This document shows positions 23,669 to 34,052 of a stretch of DNA of 64,000 nucleotides, piece after piece (position 1 is the stretch's first letter; the number at the start of each line of letters is the position of its first letter). Both the position numbers and the translations under genes were made by a program. The notes under the pieces are model-generated. The model was not told where the DNA came from. It did no database searches and saw only the letters and a list, made by a program, of their open reading frames with translations. Source of the stretch: Nageia nagi. Lineage: Eukaryota > Pinophyta. The stretch covers positions 207,700,001-207,764,000 of the forward strand of contig JBITNC010000001.1 in assembly GCA_050084985.1 (NCBI GenBank), given 5' to 3'.

Positions 23669-25526
23669 AATGGTGGATGCAAAGGTGATTGAAGGAACTT
23701 GATAAATTATCAATTAAAATAGAGAAAATTGATTTTTTGTGAAAGTAGGAAATTGACAAAAATTTAGCACTATAAAGGAAACAATAGTCAACCTCAATAT
23801 CAAATATGATACCTTGAGTATCAACATAACTATAGTAAATTATAATCAAGTGGCATCCATAGGGGTACAAATTCAAGTTCAAGATCACAACAATCATGAA
23901 ATTTCCAACAATGGGGGGAAACCATATTAGGTACATTAGGTCTCTCAATAAGCATTTATTATTTCTTGAACTAATAATTTGGATTTTTCAAGATTTGGTG
24001 GTAATGACCCAACTGGCTGGATTTATAAGATAGAATAGTACTTCTCACTAAATCATATTATCAAGGCATAGAAGGTCAATATTGCATCCTTTCACCTAGA
24101 CCAGGAATCACTTCAATGGTACCAATGATTTGAGAAGGTAAACAAAACTTCCTCATGAAGATGTTTCACAAAAAATACACTTATCCAATTTGGTCCCAAT
24201 GACTATGAATATTTCACAGTACCTGTTACGAAGTTGCAACAAACTTCATATATAAAGGAGTATCAAATATAGTTTAAAAACCTTACGAATCACATTGAAG
24301 AGTTGCATGAGTAATTTTTTTAGAATTTGCTTCATCATCAAATTAAAATATGATATTCAAATGGAAGTAAAGATGTTCAATCTGAAAATAATGATGCATA
24401 TGGTTGCACTAGCTAAACTTGATAAAGATAAATTCAATGCTCTAAGACATCAAGGAAAGACTCCATTTGTCAAAACATAAGCTTAGTAGTTTGCTCCCAG
24501 ACCTAACCGATCACTAACAATTAAGTGACTTACTCCTAAGAAAATGAAGGAGCATAGGGAGAAGGGTATTTATTATAATTATGATCAAAAGTCTAGTCCT
24601 AGTCATCGATGCACCACACAAAAATTGTAAATGCTAAATGTTGATGCTCGTAAGGAATCAACTAATGAAGAATAAGAGAACCTAGTGGAGAAAGAAGCAA
24701 ATGAACCTAAAAACACTAAGGATGAGGTACCTAAAATTTCTTATAATGCCCTTTTAGGAATTTCTTCTCCCACAATAGTGAAATATAGGGGATACTTCAA
24801 AAAGCAATCACTCATTATAGTAATTAATTCTAAAAGCACCCATAATTTCATTGATCCAAGGATGGATAAACATTCTAATTATTTCATATACCCTCAAAAT
24901 AACTTTAAAGTGATGATCAAAAATGGTGATAAAATTGCTTATAAAGGAAAATGTCATAATGTTAAACTTTCCATGGTGATTATCAAATGTAGAGTGATAT
25001 GTATGTCCTTCCCCTAGGAGGATGTGATGTGGTCTTTGGAGTCTAATGGTTACAAACATTGGGGTCTATTTTATGGGATTTTACATAATTATGGATAAAA
25101 TTCAAAGTTGGATAAGGTACATACACTCTCAAAGGGTTATATGCAAGACCTTCTCAAATTATTATCTCCCACCACATGGAGAAGTTAATTCACAAAGGAG
25201 GGAAAGGGATAATGATACAACTATTTTCAATTCAGTCAACTACATAAGAAAGTGGTGAGTTGAAATAACTACAACAACTCTCAAAATATCATGCAATAGT
25301 ATTTGAATAACCCAAAGGGTTATCACCAAATTACCCTCATGACCATGCCATACAACTCATTCTAGGAAGTTAACCACCAAACATTCAACCCTATTGTTAT
25401 CATGCCTGGAAAATGATGAAATTGAATAGTCTATGCAGGATGTGTTGGAGGTAGGAATCATTCAACCAAGTGTTAGTCCTTATTTTTCTCCTATCTTATT
25501 GGTTTGAAAGAAGGATGGATCCTAGT
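23669..25526 (+). pseudogene. Element D gag, protease and start of reverse transcriptase
   Basis: Around 24,000-24,080 the translation reads NDPTGWIYKIE, matching the chromovirus gag motif (F)DGxDPxGWI; FGPNDYEYF follows near 24,195. A zinc knuckle at about 24,560-24,620 has lost its cysteines (YYNYDQKSSPSHRC). The protease at about 24,740-24,850 reads NSKSTHNFIDPR, so the catalytic Asp of the usual DSGSTHNFID is replaced by Asn. Reverse transcriptase begins at about 25,340-25,526 with IIQPSVSPYFSPILLV and ends at the element E insertion. Confidence 0.8.
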
Positions 25527-26258
25527 TGTAGATGCCTAATAATGATTTATTACTTATTTAATAAATTATATTTAGCACATTGAATGATTAAAAGGTAATA
25601 ATGTATAAATCAAGATAAAATATTATTATATTGCAACACCATGTGCTAGGATCAATGTAATATAATATACCATGGTTTATATTTTAAATTTATTTTGAAT
25701 ATTGAAATGATTATTGTTATTGCTATGTGTCGATTTTCACTCCTTTCTATTTCCTTACAGGTTATAAATATGGGAGGTTAAGGCTAACATTCCAATCAAA
25801 TCGATTTGATAGGTGTTTATCCCAAACATAAAACTTATGGTGTCTCTTGATGCCACCTATCTTGAAAATTTGTTATACTATGAACTATGTTATCTCTCTC
25901 TTACATGCAACATAAAACTACCCTTCCTACACCATCAGTGGTGTGCCATTTCTACACATCTAGCAATGTGCACCTTCTAGATCGGGAGGTCCAAATTTTG
26001 AGGAATGGCTCATGCATATATTATAGTGAACATTTTTTGAGAGCTCATCTTAAATCCAATCACAAGCCTCTAGATATTCATTGCTATTTATTTTTTAAGA
26101 TTGTATGCAAACTGGCTATAGGCCTCACTTTGTATCAATTTTATATATTTCATCTATATTTCTTGTAATCTAGTATAGAGTTTTTATTCATTATATTAGT
26201 AGACCAAACTTTATTTGTTTGTGTATTTATTTAGCATTTACACATTTTTTGGTCTACA
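25527..26258 (+). repeat. Element E 5' LTR (732 bp)
   Basis: Aligns end to end with 33,331-34,051, for example the opening CTAATAATGATTTATTA and the end TTTTGGTCTACA. Just after it the sequence TTTTGGTTAACCC marks the likely primer-binding zone. The ends are close in form to those of element B, in line with a shared lineage. Confidence 0.9.
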
Positions 26259-27559
26259 TTTTGGTTAACCCAATATTCTTACACACCTAGGTCTTTACCT
26301 AGGGCATTCTTTTTGAAAAGCCATGAATCAATTCTCATTATTGTTCATCCTCTTACCTGAAGCTCTTTAGATAATAGCTAGAGAAAATGATAAAACTAGG
26401 TTTTATTCTACCTATATTGAAAACATGGATCTAAATGTATAAAAAACTAAGATGTCCAAAGGGAAGGTTCATTTCAATGATGTTTAGAGAAGTGTTAGGT
26501 ATAATCCTAACCTACATCTATAAGAACCTCATCTTGATGCTCCTAGTGATACTGAGTCTACAAGCTCTCGCAAGAAAATGGATATTATTAGTGAAACGAC
26601 CAATAGACTTATTCCTAATATTGATTAATATGGATTTGAAAGTGTAAGCTTGAATAGTCATTCTAATGAAAGTAATGGTGAAATTCCTAAGTTAGATAGA
26701 ATTCCTAATCATGTTAGATGTATACAAGAAGTGTTATTTGATAGACAAATATTAGAATATTTTCTTACTCATAATGCTAAAATAGTTATTGATATTCTAA
26801 CAAACTATGAGACCTTAGAGGAAAACTTTATAGCCTCATAATCATCAGATAGTTTGTTTTCATATAAAAATGCAGGATCTATGTGACGGAGGGCTCATGC
26901 CATTAATACGAACATCGCTAATAATGTACCTTCCTGTAAGCACATCATCAATGGCATGGATGGGGTCAAAAAAAAGGTTTCTTTGAAGGTAATTACATAG
27001 CCTCCATGCTACATAGTTGTTGAGGATAGTATAATGGAGGATGTAGACAAAGATTATGAGCACCTCATTATAAAACTTGACCATCTCACAAGAGGTAAGT
27101 ATGCTAAAGGTAAGAATGTTGTGCAAAATGATAACCATGATCATAAATTAAAAAAAAATAACTTGACAAAATTATTGATGATGGCTATAATATACAGCCT
27201 AATTGGACATTAGAATAACATCATATTAAAACTAAAATCCTTCTTGAAGTTTAAGACACTAGTGAGTGGCATTTAGAATCTCCTCAAAAATAAATGGATG
27301 TCTTAGCTCAAATGCTTGATAAACTTTAACATCAAAGAGTAAATTGAATAGGTCCATTTTCCATACTCAAAGAAAATGAACTTAGAAAGGCACAAATTCC
27401 ACCTCAAACCCCTCCACCTCCCTTGAAAGAGGTGTTAAATAAGGAATACAAATAAAAAATAAAATAAAATTAATTGCTAATGATGATTATGATTTCTTAT
27501 TTTGCTTGAACTGGCCATTAACAAATAGAATTCTTGCTAAAGTAATTACTAAGGAAAAG

Positions 27560-28270
27560 AGTATTAAATTTACAAAATTCTATGCCTAATATGCATGTTA
27601 GAAAATTTCAAGAAGAGACTATGGAATATATGCATGTAAAATTGTTCTCACATAGTCTAAAAGATGAGGCATTGAAATGGTATTTTCAACTTCATGAAAA
27701 GAGTATTGATAGGTATGAAGATTTAATCCATCAATTTTTGCAAAGTTTCAAGTACAATATTGCTAAAAAAGTCTATTTCAAGGATTTGTGTAAAATTAAA
27801 ACAATTACATAATCAGTCTATTCATGATTTTTCTAAATTATAGAAATGCATTGCTAATAGAATCACCATGCTTGAGCAAGATTTGAAAGATACATTTGCA
27901 AATGCTTTGTTACCAGCATATAAATTGTTGGTAATCTCTAATCATGATATGACATTAGGGGATATGATGGATGTTATGTTTAAAAAAGAGCCATGCATTA
28001 AACAATTATATGTTATGCGTACCAATAATGCTCCTACATATCAAAAAATAATCCAAAACTTTGAGAACAATAAAAAAGTTGATATAAACAATGTTATTCA
28101 TAAACAAAAAACTAATCCCAAGCCTAGATAAAAGTTTACACCTTTTATTGATAATTTTGATAATATCCTTAATTTTTTGTTAAAAGATCTTATTGAACTT
28201 CCTCCTCTTGTTGAGCCTAAATTTTCTAATGGTGTAACTAAAAGTTTTAGATATGAAGAATAACATGCAA
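27560..28270 (+). pseudogene. Element E gag
   Basis: 27,582-27,812 is open and reads as a plant Gypsy gag core (capsid protein): MHVKLFSHSLKDEALKWYFQ, then RYEDLIHQFLQSF. The frame continues after stops as SIHDFSKL and RITMLEQDLKDTFANALLPA (27,868 onward), then to about 28,260. The pattern KWYFQL...SIDRYEDLIHQFLQSFK is typical of Tat-type gag. No zinc knuckle and no protease follow, so gag seems to be the only sense-strand gene left. Confidence 0.78.
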
Positions 28271-29350
28271 TTGCAGGACTCTAAGGTATATCATACAGGA
28301 TATGATTGACAAAAAGGATATTAATATGGATAATGAGGCTACTAAAGAATGTGGACTTGATAATGAATATTTAGGGGTGTTCACCAATCCCTACCTCCTT
28401 CACAACCAAGAGGCTACATTGGCACGATAAGTACTTCCAATGATTTACATTATTATCTTTCTCAAAAATGTAGATGTAGGCATGATAGTCCAAACAAAAC
28501 TAGAAACAAAGAAAACACCAACGCTGCTAGTAGTGTGCATAATTGTTCCTATGACACCAATAACATGAAAAATGTGAAACCAAAAGTTCCTCTTTTTGTT
28601 CTTTCCTCTACAAAATGTATCTGGGTTGCCAAAACCCCCTAGGTAAGTAAACTTATTGGTTAAAATTTCACATTTATATATGTAGTGTATATTAGTTAGG
28701 TTGTGCATCTATTTGGCCATTGTGAATTATTTCTCCTTTGTTGCACATGTTTATCACTTTTTTTGCTTCATGAAGATTTATACTTGCATTGTTCCTCTAT
28801 TACCTTGTCTTTCTCATTATTGGTCATGCTGCTAGTGGCATAAAGGGTCTATTTCACATCATCAATGATGTACTTTTCCTAAGACAAAGTGTAAAATGAT
28901 AATATTTCCTTCATGATTAATGTCTTAGGAGTCTATTGAGTTGGTAACTTGTTGATTTTGATGATGTCTAACAAGAAAAATAGGTGAATATGTGATATGG
29001 TCTCTATTTCACCTTTGGTACCTGCATTATAGACTGATTTATTTTTCTTAAAAGAAACTGGTATTTTGTAAAATGACTTATGAAATAATTAAATTTAGAG
29101 ATTTGTAATTTTTCAAGATGGTCTTTACGATTTTTTGAAAGTAAGTTTATTAAGTGCATGGTGCCTTTTTAGCAAAATTTTGTTGTCAACTTATAACACT
29201 GAAATTAAAACTTGCAAATTTAAAATACATTCACATTTAAGCATATAAAAAGATATCAAACACATGAATTGAATCAAAAAATGGATCATATATATATATA
29301 TATATCTCACAAAATATAGCACAATAAGGGGAGGTCCCATGTCCATGACC

Positions 29351-31142
29351 TCACTGAGGAGGAGAACTACCACCACTGCTAGTAGTATCCCCTATCCTAG
29401 ACCTAACTTTATGGTTGCTACCACTAGCTTTCATCATCAAGTTATCTCTAGAAATCCCACTCACAGTCACTCTATGACTCTCCAAAAGTGTCTTCACCCT
29501 CGTGCATTTCATCTTGAGGGTGATGATCTCCTTGTCTCTAGCCTTGATCTTATCTATTTGGCCTTGGATGAAGGACCACTACTGATCTAGTGGAGGCATA
29601 GTGAGCCTCTCCTATAATCTCTTCATGGATTGCTCCAAGGTAGCAATTTGTACATCCCTCTTAGATACTATAGCCTATAGTGTGGTAACCTAGGCCTCCA
29701 TGGGCCTAAGTCTAGTGACCTCTACTTCTAATGAAGGAATGTATCTATTTACATCTCCTATAATAAACAAAATTCATGATTAGTTACATGTTCTTTGCAT
29801 GGATAAAAATTAAAAATCATAAATTGCAAAAAATAGAGTCTTTTACCTAGTACTGCTAGGGGCATGGTTGCAATTAGCATAGCCAATCTTTATGCTCTTG
29901 GTACGTCTACCTCCTGCATCAATATATCATGGATGGGATTATTGACCTAGTAGGGATCATCATTTGATGATACCTCACTAGCTACCTCATCATCATCATC
30001 ATCATCATCCATCCTAAGGTCACCATAACAAACTCCTACCTACCATGTTGTGTAACTAAGGGTAACCCCTAGAGCCATAGAGACATTAGTTGCCTCATCT
30101 TATGTCCTTAACTCCTCCCATGAGAGCCTCCATGTTGGAATTATATGCATCCCTATAGGCATATCTCTCTCGACCATGTATCATCGATAGCAACTTGAAA
30201 CTAGAGGGATCCCCTACTAGATCCTAAATTGTTGTAAAACATGATGTGAGTGGTAAGGCTCCACCAACTTCCTTTAGGTCTAGAGGAAGCACTTTTGGCA
30301 AATCCATGCAAGCTAATGTGCATCTGCATCCCAAAAAAATCTTGATAGCATATCTAGATCAGGTCATCATCTTCCAAACCATCAATGTGCTACCTCCTCA
30401 CCTCTAAAGAGTCGGGGTACTTTTACCCTCTAGCTTTGGAAGTCTAACACACCAAATAAATGTCCCCTAAATCCTCTCTCACCCACTATAGTCCCATTGG
30501 TCTCATAACATCAATATGTTTATACACCCATATTTGGAGTAAACTAACATAAGCATTCATAACATTGAACTTGTCAATGCTGATGAAGTTGTACAAATCC
30601 TTGTATAATTATGCTAGAACCAAGGGTACCTAATCAAACTATGTACCCCTCTCGCATATCTTCCAAATGACCAAAAATAATATAAGAGGGAAGGCTAAGC
30701 TACTCTTATCTTAACACAAGTAAGTAGCTATGTTAGTGGCCACATACAACTGCAAGTGTCACCCTACTGGGGCAAATTGGTAAGCCTCTACCAATCTGGT
30801 AGCCTAATGCTCCCAATCATGGTTTACCTCTCTCATGATCCAAAAAGCCTCCTACTCTTGGATGATGTTATCCAAAAGCTCCCTCTATTGCATAAGACTC
30901 CCCCTAATGGTATTCCCCTAAAGCCGATACACATCCAGTAGTGTGGTGGTCATTTCACTTGGGGGTAGGTGAAATGAACAATAATCTGGATCCCACCTCT
31001 CTGCTAATGCTATCAACAGTGGTAGGTCCTGTTGAATATATCTTGTAATGGTTAGATATGCTATCCTACACCTTCTAAGAATATCATCAATGTGGTTGAT
31101 CTTAGGCCAACCCTTGGCCTTCTCCAAGGCGACTGTGGTCAT
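29351..31142 (-). pseudogene. Antisense plant mobile domain (PMD) ORF of element E, with intron
   Basis: Opposite to the element's own direction. From ATG at 31,142: IDDILRRCRIAYLTITRYIQ, then LLIALAERWDPDYCSFHLPP, SEMTTTLLDVYRL and a following (after a shift) GIPLGGVL, which match the N-terminal core of the plant mobile domain (MAIN/MAIL and PMD-type transposon proteins). Further left come LYKDLYNF and LLQIWVYKHIDVMRP (about 30,610-30,510), the LQxWxxEHI-like PMD core. The tail has a poly-Asp stretch (about 30,010-29,990), an 89-bp intron and a coiled coil (ARDKEIITLKMKCTRVKTLL) ending at TGA 29,351. Several TAG stops replace expected CAG or TGG codons. Function of such ORFs in retrotransposons is unknown. 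Confidence 0.82.
29758..29846 (-). other. Putative 89-bp spliceosomal intron in the antisense PMD ORF
   Basis: On the minus strand the donor reads AG|GTAAAAGA and the acceptor TTTATTATAG|GAG. The interior is AT-rich. Removing it joins the frame exactly, in phase 1: the residues before (ATMPLAVL) run on into GDVNRYIPSLEVEVTRLRPM without a shift, whereas reading through gives stops. Confidence 0.75.
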
Positions 31143-31149
31143 ATGTCCT

Positions 31150-33316
31150 CCCTAAATGAGAACCTTGTGCTCTTGCAAGGGAATAAATAATGATTTAATC
31201 AATTAAATTCTTTGCTAAATTGAAGAATTGAATTAATGAAATTAAATAAGACTAAAATAGTGAATTTATCAAAAATTATAAACAAAAATCACTTATAGCA
31301 TGATCATATGGTAAAGAGCAAAGGTACTCCGCTATGTGCCCCCTTCATCTAGTGATGGAATAGCCAAACATCCTCCATGCATCATTTTCCATCAAGGAAT
31401 AGAGAAACAACAAAGGAAAAAGGTGACATGTGAGTGCAAGTAATGTCCAACCACCTTAAGAAAAGTTAACACACCTACAACTAATCGCAGGGAGCTAGAT
31501 GGAAGGTAAGCAAGTCCATGCCACATTAGTAGGCCTTTGCTAGGTCAATAGGGGTGCTAGAGCACTCAGACAAGTGGATGTAAAAAGTCAAAATGAGATT
31601 TTAAATTCTAAATTTCTTTATATAATTTCCAATTTGTAAGTGACACCCTAGGGCATCGTTCTTTCCTCTTGTAGGTGCCTAAAACCATTATTTTGTACGT
31701 TCATCATGCATTAAATTATTTAAAATGCTTGTAATTTATTTTTCAAAAAAAATTGATGTTTTTACGTTGCTAGTAGCATATATTTCTTTGAATTAAATAT
31801 GCAGTTAAGGCAAAATGGTTTAAAATAATGCACATAGGCCTTTTCATTTCCTACCACTTGTCCATCATTGAAATTGTGACATTTACATTATTTAAAATTA
31901 TTCATATTAAATGTATTCCACCAATGGTGTGAAATAGACTAAATTAGAAAAAATTCTAAATGCGCTATTTCAATTATCATCATAATACATTTTATCAAAT
32001 GCTCATTGCCCTCATATGGTTGCTATATATGATTAATTTTTATTGATAAAGTTTAATTATATTTATATTATACATGAATTTTTCATCTTTGAATTTACTT
32101 ATTACTTATGCTTTGTTGTTGATTGAAAATGCATATTTAATTATCAATTGAATGCACCTTTCATTTTGAAAAATGTTATATCTTTTTCAATGCTGCCAAT
32201 AGTGTGAATATTGTAAAAGTGCATGTGCTTTCAAACAATTGCAATGCTTACATATTGTTTATGATTCAAAGACATGACTATTGGAATATTATATAGATTG
32301 CAACGATGAATGGCTAATGTTGATAAATATTGCTATTTTATGATTTCTCTAAAAATATTATGATAAATGGGAATATTATTTTCTTTATAAATTGAAGAAA
32401 TATGATATAAATGATTGTCAATTGAATATTTTTCAAATTTTTGCATTTGATATGAAAAATCTCACACCGTCAGCAGTGTGTAATTGCTATAAATACTTTG
32501 CAATTGGGGTATGTTGTAATTTTGTTGAATATTTATCCATTTATATGATTTTTATGTACATATGAGTTACTTTACGAATGAGGATCAAAATTGTTGGAAA
32601 CATGATCGTAAAACTTTAGGTATACCACACTGCCAATGGTGTGGATCCACATTGAAAATTCATGCAAATTGAAATATTGCAATAAAAGGCCAATAAAAAT
32701 TTGAATATGTTGGTTCATTTATATACTGATAATTATTTCATAGCCATGGTCTTCCCATGAGCAAATATTGTATTGTTACAAGGCATCACCATTGTGAGTC
32801 ATTGAATGGGCATTTATAGACTATGAGTTGTTTGTCATAGTAGTCTATAAATCATAGATATTGCAAGCCTGAGGCGTTATAGAGAACCCATGCACTTGCT
32901 CTTCATAGACTATAAGTTGTTTTATCATAGTAGTCTATGTATCTTAGTTTACATCATTATGAGTTGTATCGGCCATAGTGATACATTGCATATTATATTT
33001 ATTTCATCCTTGTTATTTCCATTGCTTATTCTTTTATGGATATGATCTATGCGAGTATATGTTGCTTTGTTCTATATGTATTTCCTAGTTGGGTAGGATT
33101 GGCATCAACTGCTCACCTCATAAAGGCACTCTTATTTTTGGCTTGCCTACCCAACACAGCATAAGCTAGAGGTAATCAAGACCAAAAGGGGGCAAATAAC
33201 ATACCATACTTAACATATCGATCAAAACAAAGAATTCCATTTCACCATTGAAAATCTTTTTCTCTTCTCTATACTTCTTTGGATTATGCAATTTCAATAT
33301 TTTTCATTACATATCC
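31150..33316 (+). other. Element E 3' non-coding region with hairpins and recurring motif
   Basis: No reading frame of interest on either strand. It holds tandem hairpin-forming units (32,816-32,985), several copies of a CTGCYARTRGTGTG-like word, and an inverted pair TTGGGTAGG (33,092) / CCTACCCAA (33,147). Confidence 0.6.
32816..32985. repeat. Three hairpin-forming units
   Basis: ATAGACTATGAGTTGTTT then GTCATAGTAGTCTAT (32,816-32,848) is a near-perfect inverted repeat. A second copy lies at 32,904-32,939 (CATAGACTATAAGTTG...CATAGTAGTCTATG). A weaker third at 32,952-32,985 shares ATTATGAGTTG and CATAGTGATAC. The period is about 88 bp, then shorter. Confidence 0.75.
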
Positions 33317-33330
33317 AAAGAGGGGAAAAA
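33317..33330 (+). promoter_or_regulatory. Polypurine tract of element E
   Basis: AAAGAGGGGAAAAA sits directly before the 3' LTR start, where plus-strand DNA synthesis is primed. Confidence 0.85.
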
Positions 33331-34051
33331 TGTATATGCCTAAATATGATTTATTATTTATTTAATAAATCATATTTAGTGCATTGAATGATTAAAAGGC
33401 AATAATTTATAAATCAAGATAAAATGTTATTATATTGCAACACCATGTGCTTGGACCAATGTAATATCATATACCATGGTTTATATTTTAAATTTATCTT
33501 GAATATTGAAATTATTATTGTTATTTCTATGTATCAACTTTCACTCCTTTCTATTTTCTTGCAAGTTATAAATACAGGAGGTGAAGGTTGACATCCTTAT
33601 CGAATCTCTTTGATAGGTGGTTGTCTCAAATATCAAACTTATGATGTCTCTTGATGCCACCTATCTTGAGAATTTGTTATACTCTAAGCTCTTTTATCTC
33701 TCTCTTACATGCAACATAAAATTGTTCTTCCTATACCATTAGCGATGTGTCATTTCTACATAGCCAATAGTGTGCACCTTCTAAATCAAGAGGTTTAGAT
33801 TTTGGGGAACAACTCATGCATCCATCATAGCAAACATTTGTTGAGAGCTCATATTAAATTCGATAATAATCCTCTGGAGATTCATTACTATTTGCTTTTG
33901 AGGATTGTATATAAACTGGATACAAGCCTCACTCTATATTAGGTTTATATATTTCATGTAATCTAGTATAGAATTGTTATTCATTATATTAGTAGATCAA
34001 AATTTATTTATTTGTATATTTATGTAGTATTTACATATTTTTGGGTCTACA
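33331..34051 (+). repeat. Element E 3' LTR (721 bp)
   Basis: Pairs with 25,527-26,258. It begins TGTATATGCC (the partner reads TGTAGATGCC) and ends GGGTCTACA. Divergence between the two LTRs is moderate and scattered, so the insertion is not recent. Confidence 0.9.
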
Positions 34052-34052
34052 T

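Larger units (their letters stand above)
25527..34051 (+). mobile_element. Tat-like LTR retrotransposon E: gag, no pol, antisense plant mobile domain ORF
   Basis: LTRs at 25,527-26,258 and 33,331-34,051 begin TGTAGATGCC/TGTATATGCC and end GGTCTACA. A polypurine tract AAAGAGGGGAAAAA (33,317-33,330) abuts the 3' LTR. The flanks read CTAGT (25,522-25,526) and TTAGC (34,052-34,056), explained by one original CTAGC with a C-to-T change in each copy. Inside lie a decayed gag (about 27,560-28,260) and, on the opposite strand, a plant-mobile-domain ORF (31,142-29,351). I see no protease, reverse transcriptase, RNase H or integrase, so the element would have depended on enzymes of a relative. Confidence 0.88.

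Noticed and set aside
29286-29306. (AT)n run as a regulatory site
   Set aside because: A simple microsatellite without further context.
33092-33155. TTGGGTAGG / CCTACCCAA inverted pair as a terminator or MITE
   Set aside because: Only 9 bp with a 46-bp loop, no target duplication; could be chance.
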